Source: CAVQCT01 sp964371785
Lineage (GTDB): Bacteria > Zixibacteria > MSB-5A5 > GN15 > FEB-12
Assembly: GCA_964371785.1 (NCBI GenBank)
Contig: CAYJOL010000004.1
Location: 1 to 64,000, forward strand
Reading direction: 5' to 3'
Length of the DNA stretch: 64,000 nt
Positions within the stretch are counted from its first letter, which is position 1. The number at the start of each line of letters is the position of its first letter. The translations under genes were made by a program, and so were the position numbers. Below the pieces are notes generated by a model that saw only the letters and a list, made by a program, of their open reading frames with translations, was not told where the DNA came from and did not search any database. This document shows, one piece after another, positions 23,839 to 32,663 of the stretch.

Positions 23839-26307
23839 TTATTCTTCCTTATTCTTTTCTCTGTTCTTACGACCGGAGCCGACAAAGTACAAACCGACAA
23901 TCAGCAGGACATACACTGATGTAACCAGGGTTACCAGTTTCCCGGTGCGGTACCGCTGAGAGTCATACTTGAAAAACACTTCTTTAGTTCCAGCCGGTAC
24001 CGCCACCGCTCTGAAGGTGCCATACGATCTGAGTAGTTTAGCCGGCTGACCATCGACATACACCTCCCACGCGTCGTAATAATTGTCGCCGAGAACCAAT
24101 AGTTTATTCTGGGTTACCCGCACACCCACCCTCACGGAATCATCCTCGTAATCCTGTATCCATGCCGAGTCGGTAGCCGATGAATCATGCCCTATAGTCA
24201 GATCCGGCTGTTCTTCCAGATACACGACTCTCCGCAGGTTGTCGACGCCGGTCAAAATATCTGTTTCCATCACCTTGCGGTCGTCAATTACTCTGAAGCT
24301 GTCGACCAGATAAACTCTGGGGAAGGCATTGTCATTGCGCAATATCTGAGCCCCTCCAAAACTGGCAGCCGGCACCACCGGCTTTTCGCCAAAGTACTCG
24401 GGAGGGAATGCCTGATTTCCTGCATACAGCACATACCTGGCGCCGACAAGATTCAGAAAATAAGGATTCCCCTGATTACTCTTGGCCGGCCCGCCCAGTA
24501 GTTCGTCGTACCAACGCAATTGATTGCCATGATACCCTGTTACGACGTCAACTTTGAAATACGGCAACAAGTCTTCCGGTAATACGCCCAGATTCATCAC
24601 GCGATACTGTCCCGGGTTATTGGCAAAATACTGGGTTACCGGATTGGGTGCCCAGTATCGCGATGGATCCACGGTATCAATGAAACGGCTGTCAAAGCGC
24701 ATGCCGTTGACAATCGGAAGACAGACGACTAACGCCAGGGTGGCGCCGGACATTTTCTGACTCCGAAATAGCCAAATCAGCCCCGCCGCTAGAGCTGTAA
24801 ACAGGAAACTGAACCAGGCCCCCGACTGAATCTGAGGGAGATTGGCATAAGCAACATCAAGCTTGCTTACCCCCTGCTGTACCATGGTAGTGCCGGCGTT
24901 GCTGAAAAATATCGATGTCCATAAGTCGAGCATCCCTCGTCCGCTTATACCGAACAACACGGCAAGCAAGAGCATGAGACCTGGAAATCCGAACAGAAGC
25001 AGATTGAAACGCTTGCTGAATTTATCACGCCATTCTCTTGACCGCTCGATAACTGCCTGCAGACCCATACCGGCAAGCAACGACACGGAGAACGAGAAAA
25101 GGAACATGATCATCGAAGGCGCCCGGAGTGATTTCACCTTCGGAATAACATAAAAGAATATTTTAAAGAACGGGGTGGTCGCACCGAGAGCATAGATCAG
25201 GGCAAAAAGGGCCAGCCCTCCAAAGAAGTACGCCTCTCGCCGCCGCGTGAAGAACGCACCGATCAGCGCCATGAACAAAGCAACGACGCATACCGATTCC
25301 GAGTTATCCTTGAAGGCATTTTTCCCCCAGTAATAGGTCTTGACCGACTTTGATTGAACGCTCGTGCCGGAAAATTCCGGAATCAGCAATGAAAACGCTT
25401 CTTCCTGATGCATCGACCACGAAGTCGCCCAGTCCCAACCCGATTTGCTTCCGCTCTCGGCACGCGGAGAATCATGTGTCGTGTAGTAATAACCCGGATA
25501 GAATTGAATTGCGGAGATGAGAAGTCCCAGCACGACCGCGTACAGGGCCAGCACGCCTGGTCGAATCACTCTTGTAACCGTCTTTTCCGTGACCAGCGTG
25601 ACAATGATGCGAAACACCGTATAGAACGCCAGGGCCCAAAGCGTGAAGTATGACATCTGCGCGTGTGGACTGAGAATGATTGCGCCGATCACCGCACCCA
25701 TCATCGTAAACTCGAATATCGCTTTAATCAGGCTTCCGGCATTGAAACCGCGATCGAGGAACATGATGGTAAGTGGAAACAGAGTCGTGACGAATATCTT
25801 GCCATCATGTCCGGGCGATATCCACGACACCAGTAAGGGGGCAAACATGTAACTTGCGCCGGCCAACAGCGAGGCCACTTTTGAAAGTCGAAATTGCCGC
25901 GCCGCCAAGTACATGAAAAGACCGGCAAAAAATATGTGCCAGAACAAAATGAAGCCGAGCATACGAAAGAGTGAACCGAAATACTTCAGGAAGGAAAACG
26001 GATAGAATATATCCCCATGAAAGGCATCGACGAACGGCATCCCGCCGAATATGTATGGGTTCCATTGAGGAATGCTGTGGTTTGTTTTAACATAGTCTAC
26101 CAGCAGCCCTCTAAAAAAGACGCCCGCCTGGATCATGTCGGACCCATACAGCATTTTATCGGAAAAAACGAACTTTCCGAATAACACAACGAGAGCGACA
26201 AAAATGATGCCAAACGCTATTGGGGTAAAATAACGGCTGCTTTCAGGGTCAAACGACGATGTCGAAGTCCGCTGTTTGTCGCGGGGTGGTTGATGTTTGG
26301 CTGACAA
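23839..26307 (-). CDS. YfhO-family polytopic membrane protein
   Basis: 822 aa, at least twelve hydrophobic helices, then a long soluble C-terminal domain and a last helix near residue 795. The pattern is that of YfhO (GT-C-like membrane proteins implicated in lipoteichoic acid or lipid glycosylation in Firmicutes): VDYVKTNHSIPQWNPYIFGG near 70 and the C-terminal DNYYDAWEVYVDGQPAKLLR segment. The start is TTG; no better one is seen. It probably has its own promoter at 26349-26377 inside the operon. Confidence 0.85.
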   Translation of the reverse strand: MSAKHQPPRDKQRTSTSSFDPESSRYFTPIAFGIIFVALVVLFGKFVFSDKMLYGSDMIQAGVFFRGLLVDYVKTNHSIPQWNPYIFGGMPFVDAFHGDIFYPFSFLKYFGSLFRMLGFILFWHIFFAGLFMYLAARQFRLSKVASLLAGASYMFAPLLVSWISPGHDGKIFVTTLFPLTIMFLDRGFNAGSLIKAIFEFTMMGAVIGAIILSPHAQMSYFTLWALAFYTVFRIIVTLVTEKTVTRVIRPGVLALYAVVLGLLISAIQFYPGYYYTTHDSPRAESGSKSGWDWATSWSMHQEEAFSLLIPEFSGTSVQSKSVKTYYWGKNAFKDNSESVCVVALFMALIGAFFTRRREAYFFGGLALFALIYALGATTPFFKIFFYVIPKVKSLRAPSMIMFLFSFSVSLLAGMGLQAVIERSREWRDKFSKRFNLLLFGFPGLMLLLAVLFGISGRGMLDLWTSIFFSNAGTTMVQQGVSKLDVAYANLPQIQSGAWFSFLFTALAAGLIWLFRSQKMSGATLALVVCLPIVNGMRFDSRFIDTVDPSRYWAPNPVTQYFANNPGQYRVMNLGVLPEDLLPYFKVDVVTGYHGNQLRWYDELLGGPAKSNQGNPYFLNLVGARYVLYAGNQAFPPEYFGEKPVVPAASFGGAQILRNDNAFPRVYLVDSFRVIDDRKVMETDILTGVDNLRRVVYLEEQPDLTIGHDSSATDSAWIQDYEDDSVRVGVRVTQNKLLVLGDNYYDAWEVYVDGQPAKLLRSYGTFRAVAVPAGTKEVFFKYDSQRYRTGKLVTLVTSVYVLLIVGLYFVGSGRKNREKNKEE

Positions 26308-26348
26308 CTCTTAATTCCTATCCTGACAGACGTCTGCTTTCGGTGTCA

Positions 26349-26377
26349 ATCATAGCGCCGAATAACGAAGCTATCAA
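26349..26377 (-). promoter_or_regulatory. internal promoter before the YfhO gene
   Basis: On the minus strand TTGATA (plus 26372-26377), 17-nt spacer, TATGAT (plus 26349-26354), within the 114-nt gap, the longest gap inside this gene block. A perfect palindrome CAGACGTCTG (26327-26336) lies about 13 nt after the -10 box and could be an operator. Confidence 0.45.
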
Positions 26378-26421
26378 CAACTATTTCCCGGCCGGGTATC
26401 GGCTTCAAGCTGCTTACCTGC

Positions 26422-27375
26422 TTATAACTTAGGTTTTTCATTGAGCAGTCTCTGCATCTTTCGCCTGAGGTCCCCAACCTCTTCTTTGATCGCGGTCTGT
26501 CCTTCAACAAGGAATCCCATCAGGAAAAGTCCAAAGCCGAGTCCGGCCAACAGAATGACAAGATATAACAGCGGCAGCTGTGTCTCGTGTCTCACGTATT
26601 TGAGAAAGACGGCCCATAAGCCGACCAGAAAACCAAGACCAAAGAAGATTGTTCCTATGATACCAAAAAACAGCAACGGCTTTCGAAAGAAGGTCAGTTG
26701 AAATTTGACCGCGACCATATCCAAAACGCCGATCGGAATTCTCCAGACCGAAAATTTGGTCTTGCCCCAACTCCGTTCATATACCGGAATTTTGACCTCT
26801 TCGACATGAAAACCTTCATGGGCGGCCAGCACGACCAGATATCGGTGCCAGTCCTTTCTGAGGAAAATCTGCTCGACCACAGTACGTCGAAACGCCTTAA
26901 CCGCATTGAGGTCGTGTACCTTGAGCGCGAATATCTTGCGAGATATCCAATTGTATATGCTCGAGACGAACCATTTCTTGTACTGCCCCTGCTTCCAGCC
27001 CGTGCTCAAATCGGCGCCCCGGGCAATTGGCTCAATCAGCGCTGGGATGTCGGCCGGGAGGTACTGAAGATCGGCAGGGTAGAACACGAGCACCTGACTC
27101 GGTGTTACCTGGAATCCGGTCATCAATGCTTCGGTCAAACCACGGTTTCTCTGATGCGTCGCGTATTTGACAAAATCGTATTTCTGAGCCGCCGCCTCAA
27201 TTCGCTCAAGCGTGCCGTCGGTTGAACCATCATCCACGTACACCAGGTCAACCTTGAATAGAGCGGAACGCCTCATTTGGTCGAATTGACGACAGAACTC
27301 ATCGATATTTCCCTCTTCATTCATCGCGGGAACGATTACCGAAACACTGAAGTCATAAACTACTTCTGGGGTCAC
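26422..27375 (-). CDS. GtrB-like family 2 glycosyltransferase with two C-terminal helices
   Basis: 317 aa. GT2 domain with VIVPAMNEEGNIDEF near residue 12, YVDDGSTDGTLERI near 45 and FYPADLQYLPAD near 100, followed by two membrane helices (LLFFGIIGTIFFGLGFLVGL; LYLVILLAGLGFGLFLMGFL). This is the layout of polyprenyl-phosphate sugar transferases of the GtrB/ArnC type. The DxD-like position reads PADLQ. GTG 27375 was chosen because AGGGAG lies 6 nt upstream and the gene then starts 1 nt after the previous stop. Confidence 0.88.
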   Translation of the reverse strand: MTPEVVYDFSVSVIVPAMNEEGNIDEFCRQFDQMRRSALFKVDLVYVDDGSTDGTLERIEAAAQKYDFVKYATHQRNRGLTEALMTGFQVTPSQVLVFYPADLQYLPADIPALIEPIARGADLSTGWKQGQYKKWFVSSIYNWISRKIFALKVHDLNAVKAFRRTVVEQIFLRKDWHRYLVVLAAHEGFHVEEVKIPVYERSWGKTKFSVWRIPIGVLDMVAVKFQLTFFRKPLLFFGIIGTIFFGLGFLVGLWAVFLKYVRHETQLPLLYLVILLAGLGFGLFLMGFLVEGQTAIKEEVGDLRRKMQRLLNEKPKL

Positions 27376-27376
27376 C

Positions 27377-29485
27377 TCAACTCCCTTCAAGCTCGCGGAT
27401 AGCCGTCTCGATACTGCCGACCGATGGCGCGAATTTGAGCGCCTGTCGGTAATAGAAAAGCCCGGCTTCCTTCAATCTTGCATCGTGCGCCTCTGCGTCC
27501 CAGTCCTGGTAGAATTTGCCAAGCCTCGCGTTAAGATTATAGTTTGTCGGCGAAAACTCAACCGCTTTTTTGAACATTGTCTCTGCCAGGTCGTAATACT
27601 TGTCGGCATTAGCCGTTTCTCCCAGCAACAAGTATCCAGACATGTTATCGGGATTTTCCTTCACCAACTCGATAGCGAGCTGACGGTCGATATGGGTCGA
27701 GTCCTTCCGATACTGTTCCTGGAGAACTTCAAACAATGACAGCCGGTAGGCTTCGGCTGCAGGATTACCCGTATGTCCGGCGATTCGATACAGTCTGACT
27801 TTCTTCAGCCCTACATGGTAGGTGAGAATATGCACCGCCGAATCCATCATCCCCGGGTAGTCCTCATTGGCCCGATCTTCATTTCCCTCGTCGATTAGCA
27901 GGTGGGTAACGGGAAGTCTCGCGAACAGCGTGGTATCCGGCTTCGAAACGCCGAACATGTGAATGATAGTCCCGTAATCGGTCTCCAAACCGAGGCCCGG
28001 TCCGAACGGTCCCGAGACGACGGCTGAGGGTGACAAAATCAGAGCTAAATCCCGGCTGTCGTCACGAGCCGAGAATGATGGTCGTTCCCACCAGTATTCG
28101 TAGTCCATCACGCCTTTGTACACTACGCCCAGGATAATGAGTATGGCAAACACCTTTGAAAGACCCGACCAGAGTGGAAGTTTCCCGCGACGATACGCGC
28201 TGACCAGCCAGACGATAAGTCCAGTGAGCCCCATACTTGCCAATGCGACCAGCCATTTGTGATCCTCGTAGAAAAATTCCCCTTCCACCATTTCGATATA
28301 CGCACCATATACCTGATAAAACGGAACCAATATCAAGGGGAAGATAAACACGGCCCACAGGACGGGAAGTCTTGCCTCCGGAAGACCTGTGTGAGGCCGG
28401 AACATTCGTCTAAGTACCAGGGCCGCCGCGCCATAAAACGCATAGATCAGTACCAGTTGGTATCGTAACGGCCGATAATTCCAGACCATCAATGCCCCAT
28501 AGAAACCAATAATCAGTGCCGCAAGGGATACATGTCCACTCGTGAACCAGCCGAATCCGGATTTCCATGATTGGCGCCGGGTCAGATAGAAAAAGAAAGC
28601 GGCCAGAAACACCGCACCCATGATGGCCGGATAGATCATCCGCTCGAATAGTTTGGATTGGTCGCCGAATGAGACAAGCTTCCATACGAAATTGTCAAAA
28701 GACTCGAACCCTTCCGGGGCGCCGTACAAAGAGAAAGCTTGTTCGCCCAGATACGACGTCACCTGACGCTTCATCGGAAGGTAGGAAAAAAGTAGCCAGA
28801 AAACCGTTATCATCGTAAAACCCGCGGCAAAAGCCAGAAAGCGCGTTATCGCGCGCTTTCGTTCGCCGAACAAATACTCGTACCCAAAGTAACAGAAGAA
28901 AGTAAACAGGAAGATTATTCCAATGACTTTGCCAAAAAATATCCCGGCCGCCAATGAAGCTCCGGCGACAACCGCGGTAAGCACACCTCTCCCCCAGACA
29001 AGCAAGAGTAGCGATAAGAAACCGAAAAATGTCATCGCATGCTCGAGGAACGGAAGCTTCCCGTAAAACAGCAAATTGTAATTGAGACCAAGCAATAGAA
29101 GTAGAATCAAGCCCGTGTAGAAATCAGATATCCGTCGGATAAACAGATAGAAAAAAATCAGCGACCCGAAAGAAAAAAACAGTCCGACCAGATCTGAGCT
29201 CCATGTACTGACGCCGAATGCTTTGAATACCAGCCACGAGACGGCGGTGACCGATGATCTCAAGAAAAAGACGAATCTGTTGTCATGGTAGGGATTGAAT
29301 GACCCCGTTTCAATGTCGAGGCGGGAGAAGAGTGTATACTGCGGCGGGTCAGTGTAGACGTCGGTGGATGAAGACAAACCGGTGGGCGGGTCGGCATCGA
29401 GCTTATAGGCACGCATCCAGACGAGCACCGCCAGTAACGCGATAACCACTACCCACTCGACATAGGGCCGCGGTCCCTGTTTCAC
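27377..29485 (-). CDS. GT39/ArnT-like membrane glycosyltransferase with C-terminal TPRs
   Basis: 702 aa. The first two thirds hold about twelve membrane helices with a first periplasmic loop rich in acidic residues (ADPPTG, SSTDVYTDPPQY), as in GT-C transferases that use polyprenyl-phosphate sugars. A soluble domain follows, and from about residue 610 there are TPR-like repeats (AIELVKENPDNMSGYLLLGET, MFKKAVEFSPTNYNLNARLG). The start is uncertain: GTG 29485 begins 1 nt after the DegT stop, and a TTG at 29521 is also possible. Acceptor unknown. Confidence 0.8.
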   Translation of the reverse strand: MKQGPRPYVEWVVVIALLAVLVWMRAYKLDADPPTGLSSSTDVYTDPPQYTLFSRLDIETGSFNPYHDNRFVFFLRSSVTAVSWLVFKAFGVSTWSSDLVGLFFSFGSLIFFYLFIRRISDFYTGLILLLLLGLNYNLLFYGKLPFLEHAMTFFGFLSLLLLVWGRGVLTAVVAGASLAAGIFFGKVIGIIFLFTFFCYFGYEYLFGERKRAITRFLAFAAGFTMITVFWLLFSYLPMKRQVTSYLGEQAFSLYGAPEGFESFDNFVWKLVSFGDQSKLFERMIYPAIMGAVFLAAFFFYLTRRQSWKSGFGWFTSGHVSLAALIIGFYGALMVWNYRPLRYQLVLIYAFYGAAALVLRRMFRPHTGLPEARLPVLWAVFIFPLILVPFYQVYGAYIEMVEGEFFYEDHKWLVALASMGLTGLIVWLVSAYRRGKLPLWSGLSKVFAILIILGVVYKGVMDYEYWWERPSFSARDDSRDLALILSPSAVVSGPFGPGLGLETDYGTIIHMFGVSKPDTTLFARLPVTHLLIDEGNEDRANEDYPGMMDSAVHILTYHVGLKKVRLYRIAGHTGNPAAEAYRLSLFEVLQEQYRKDSTHIDRQLAIELVKENPDNMSGYLLLGETANADKYYDLAETMFKKAVEFSPTNYNLNARLGKFYQDWDAEAHDARLKEAGLFYYRQALKFAPSVGSIETAIRELEGS

Positions 29486-29486
29486 G

Positions 29487-30587
29487 TCAGCCAAAGAACC
29501 TCTTGATCTTTTCAGCGACAAATCCCACCTGCTGTTCGGTCATTTCCGGATAAATCGGCAACGACAGAATCTCGTTCGCCAGTTTCTCGGTCACCGGAAA
29601 ATCGCCTTTACGATATCCAAGATAATCGAGCGCCTTTTGCAGATGGTTAGGCACCGGGTAATGTATAAGCGTCACTATCCCCTGTTCTTTGAGATACGCC
29701 TGCAGCTTGTCCCGCTTTTCTGTTTCGATGACATACAGGTGAAATACCTGCCCGTAGTCATCCCGCAAGGACGGCGTCTTAACCGGACAGTCCTTCAACA
29801 GCTGATTATAAGTCGACGCCACGCGATTACGCTCTTTATTCCAGGTGTCCAGATGGCGCAATTTGACTCCGAGCACCGCTCCCTGAATTCCCTCCATACG
29901 GGCATTGTAGCCCACCATATCGTGGTAGTATTTTCGGTCGGAACCGTGATCCCGCAGCATCCGGAGTTTCCTGGTCAGGCTCTCCTCACTGGTGACGATC
30001 GCACCCCCTTCCCCGTAGGCGCCAAGATTCTTCCCCGGGTAAAATGAAAAGGCTCCGAGTCTCCCCATCGAACCGGCAGTGCGGCCGCAATATCTGGCGC
30101 CATGCGCCTGGGCACAATCCTCCAGAACAGCTACGCCGTGCGTTTTGGCAATTTTCAGAATTGGGTCCATATCGGCAGTCTGCCCATACAGGTGAACGGG
30201 AATAATAACCTTGGTCTTCGGTGACAGCGCCATCCTGAGAAGGATGGGATCGAGATTACGCGACTCTGGATCCACATCCACCAGAACCGGTCGTGCGCCG
30301 GCGTGGATGATGGCGGCGACAGTCGCGATGAAGGTATTAGCTGCCGTAATTACTTCGTCACCGGGACCGACATCAAGGGCCTTGAGCGCCAACAGTAGCG
30401 CATTCGTACCATTGTTTACTGCCACACAGTGGGTGGATTCACTGTACGCTGCGAATGCGTTCTCAAAATCCGTCACGGCCGGACCGAGCGTGAATGCACT
30501 CGTGTCTATAACCTTTTGAATTGCCAAATCGACTTCGGATTTAATCGACTGATACTGGGCCTGTAAATCGAGATACTTTATGTCCAT
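29487..30587 (-). CDS. DegT/DnrJ/EryC1/StrS sugar aminotransferase
   Basis: 366 aa, PLP-dependent. It puts an amino group on a nucleotide-linked keto-sugar. The family pattern is clear: YLDLQAQYQSIKSEV at the start, NNGTNALLLALKAL near 59, EDCAQAHGA near 157, and the PLP Lys in FSFYPGKNLGAYGEGG near 185. It resembles enzymes making dTDP-3-amino-6-deoxyhexoses (FdtB/QdtB type), which I infer only loosely. First gene of the large envelope operon, with AAAAGGA about 7 nt upstream. Confidence 0.9.
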   Translation of the reverse strand: MDIKYLDLQAQYQSIKSEVDLAIQKVIDTSAFTLGPAVTDFENAFAAYSESTHCVAVNNGTNALLLALKALDVGPGDEVITAANTFIATVAAIIHAGARPVLVDVDPESRNLDPILLRMALSPKTKVIIPVHLYGQTADMDPILKIAKTHGVAVLEDCAQAHGARYCGRTAGSMGRLGAFSFYPGKNLGAYGEGGAIVTSEESLTRKLRMLRDHGSDRKYYHDMVGYNARMEGIQGAVLGVKLRHLDTWNKERNRVASTYNQLLKDCPVKTPSLRDDYGQVFHLYVIETEKRDKLQAYLKEQGIVTLIHYPVPNHLQKALDYLGYRKGDFPVTEKLANEILSLPIYPEMTEQQVGFVAEKIKRFFG

Positions 30588-30610
30588 CGGTATTCCTTTT
30601 CAAGTTCATC

Positions 30611-30639
30611 AAGATAGAGCATGGCGGGGTTAAAGTCAA
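30611..30639 (-). promoter_or_regulatory. promoter of the surface-glycan and cell-shape operon
   Basis: On the minus strand TTGACT (plus 30634-30639), 17-nt spacer, TATCTT (plus 30611-30616). The leader is about 20 nt. It could drive all genes from the DegT aminotransferase down to rodA, whose gaps are at most 30 nt except one of 114 nt. Confidence 0.6.
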
Positions 30640-30687
30640 GCTGCCCGATGACCGTCAGTCGACTGAAATTCAAAGAGTTAGGAGCGC

Positions 30688-32049
30688 TTAGCTGGCCCGC
30701 ACAAGGGCCAGCTCATCCCACGACGTGGTATAGCGGGGAGAGCGAAGCTCGCACTTGCCGCGCCATGGCTGGTTCGAACCCTGGGCCGCATATTTTAGCG
30801 TCCCCGAGCCCATCTGTGTGTTGAGCCCATCGATAGTCTTCAGCAGTTTTTCTCGACGCGCCCGGCCGGCCACGTCGAAAAGTGAAGTCTGAATCTGGTC
30901 GGCCGGGACAATATTGTCTATTCTCACCCCGGCCTTCTGGTACCGATACCCTTCGCGGTAGATCTTTCGAAGGCCAAATAGTGCATGATGAATCAGTTCC
31001 CCCGTATCGTTTGTCGCTTGAGGTAGATGGACGGTAGTCGAGTTGGAGTATTTACGGGAGCCTTGAGTAAAAGGGCTGGTGTTGATAAACACGGCTATGG
31101 TTGCCGCCGCAGACTTCTGTTCCCTGAGCTTTTCGGAAGCGATCGACACGAACGATGCCACCGCCTGCTCAAGAGCATCGATCGTTTCCACCCGCTTACC
31201 AAATGAGCGCGATGAAACGATTCCCTTGCGCGGCTCGAATTCATCTGCCAACTCGAAACAACACAGTCCTTTCAATTCCGCGGCCGTGCGAAGTCCGCAG
31301 ACGCCGAAGCGGCTCTTGATTACTGTGCTGTCGGCATCACGCATCTGTCTTGCATTGGTAATAGCCATACCGATCAGCTTGTCGGCAGTTGCTTTCCCCA
31401 CTCCCCAGATGTCAAGCACAGGTGTACTCTCCAGAGCGCGGTCAAGATGGCTTGAATCAACCAGGTTCAGTACCCCGCCCGATTTTTCCGATTTTTTAGC
31501 CAGATGATTCGCGAGTTTGGCCAGCGTCTTGGTCCGGGCGATTCCGATTGATACGGGTATTCCGGTCCATCTGAGCACCGTTGCCCTGATGGCTCGCGCG
31601 AATTCTTCCAGATTGGAGTAGCCGTGAATGTGTCCACACCCTGCCAAGTTCAGGAACGCCTCGTCGATTGAATAGATTTCAATCTGTGGTGTACACCCGG
31701 CCAGCGTGGACATCACCCGGGATGACATGTCTCCATAAAGGGTGTAATTGCTGGAGAACACATGAACATGGTTCTGCTCGATTGTTCGTTGATATTTGAA
31801 GTACGGCTCTCCCATTCCTACTCCGAGCGCCTTGACCTCGTTCGATCGCGCGACAATACACCCATCATTGTTTGACAGAACCACCACCGGCCTGTCACGC
31901 AGCGAAGGATCGAACGCCCGTTCGCAGGAGACATAAAAATTATTGCAGTCTATCAGCGCAAAACACCTGTTGGTTGCCTCCTGAGGCACAAGTATACCCG
32001 CCTCAGATATCACGCGATCATCGTTGCTGCCTGTTTTTGCCGTCACCAT
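30688..32049 (-). CDS. umuC: Y-family DNA polymerase V catalytic subunit UmuC
   Basis: 453 aa, somewhat longer than E. coli UmuC (422). It performs error-prone translesion synthesis with UmuD'. Visible are ALIDCNNFYVSCERAF near residue 30, VVLSNNDGCIVARSNEVKALG, the catalytic IYSIDEAFLNL near 125-135, the little-finger region and a C-terminal UmuC-type DUF4113-like end (QMGSGTLKYAAQG). An extra N-terminal stretch of about 27 residues precedes the polymerase core. ATG start 9 nt after the umuD stop, so both are one operon. Confidence 0.95.
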   Translation of the reverse strand: MVTAKTGSNDDRVISEAGILVPQEATNRCFALIDCNNFYVSCERAFDPSLRDRPVVVLSNNDGCIVARSNEVKALGVGMGEPYFKYQRTIEQNHVHVFSSNYTLYGDMSSRVMSTLAGCTPQIEIYSIDEAFLNLAGCGHIHGYSNLEEFARAIRATVLRWTGIPVSIGIARTKTLAKLANHLAKKSEKSGGVLNLVDSSHLDRALESTPVLDIWGVGKATADKLIGMAITNARQMRDADSTVIKSRFGVCGLRTAAELKGLCCFELADEFEPRKGIVSSRSFGKRVETIDALEQAVASFVSIASEKLREQKSAAATIAVFINTSPFTQGSRKYSNSTTVHLPQATNDTGELIHHALFGLRKIYREGYRYQKAGVRIDNIVPADQIQTSLFDVAGRARREKLLKTIDGLNTQMGSGTLKYAAQGSNQPWRGKCELRSPRYTTSWDELALVRAS

Positions 32050-32058
32050 TTCCGCATT

Positions 32059-32475
32059 CTACACTGGATGGATAACCGTGGTTACCACGCCCCAGATTTC
32101 AAGCTCCGTGCCGCCCGGAATGACCAATGGAGGGTACGCCTCGTTCTCCGGCACAAGCATGATTTTCCCGTCGACGTGCCTGAGTCGTTTAACCGTCAGT
32201 TGACCGTCGACAATCGCAATCACAACCTTTCGGTCGGTCGGTTCAAGCGCCCGGTCGACAATAAGAATATCCCCATGATGAATCCCCGCTCCGACCATGG
32301 AGTCACCGTCGACTCTCACAAAAAAAGTCGCCACCGGGTGCTTGATCAGAAATTCGTTCAAATCCAGATTCTTTTCGAGATAGTCATCAGCGGGCGACGG
32401 GAAACCGGCCGCTACCTTCCCGCTCACTATCGGAATCTTATCCTCTGACATCTTTTGCTTCCGCCTTCTGCTCAT
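32059..32475 (-). CDS. umuD: UmuD, S24-type self-cleaving SOS protein
   Basis: 138 aa. It is the autoproteolytic partner of UmuC. The cleavage dipeptide is in KVAAGFPSPADDY (Ala-Gly near residues 22-23), the nucleophile Ser in RVDGDSMVGAGI and the general-base Lys in LTVKRLRHV. There is no DNA-binding domain, so it is UmuD and not LexA. The start is ATG 32475 or an internal ATG eight codons later; neither has a strong ribosome site. Confidence 0.95.
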   Translation of the reverse strand: MSRRRKQKMSEDKIPIVSGKVAAGFPSPADDYLEKNLDLNEFLIKHPVATFFVRVDGDSMVGAGIHHGDILIVDRALEPTDRKVVIAIVDGQLTVKRLRHVDGKIMLVPENEAYPPLVIPGGTELEIWGVVTTVIHPV

Positions 32476-32532
32476 TTTGACGTTGGCACTGAATGTATCC
32501 GCCTTACCGCCGTTTTCTAATTAATGGTCGCA

Positions 32533-32553
32533 ATTATATTCCAGGATCGGAAT
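32533..32553 (-). promoter_or_regulatory. umuDC promoter with candidate SOS operator
   Basis: On the minus strand a consensus TATAAT (plus 32533-32538) lies about 58 nt before the umuD start. Directly upstream of it, in the spacer, is the perfect inverted repeat ATTCC-N6-GGAAT (plus 32538-32553). A repressor there would block RNA polymerase. No E. coli-type CTGT-N8-ACAG or Bacillus-type GAAC-N4-GTTC box was seen, so this would be a lineage-specific LexA box. That is inference. Confidence 0.45.
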
Positions 32554-32663
32554 CACATTCTCTTTATTCCCCGGGGCAACTCGGGAACAGACGCAAAAGC
32601 GCCGCTCCTCCTATCGAGAAGAACGGCGCTAAATCAATTACGGCAACCCTTGAGCGCGAGCGG

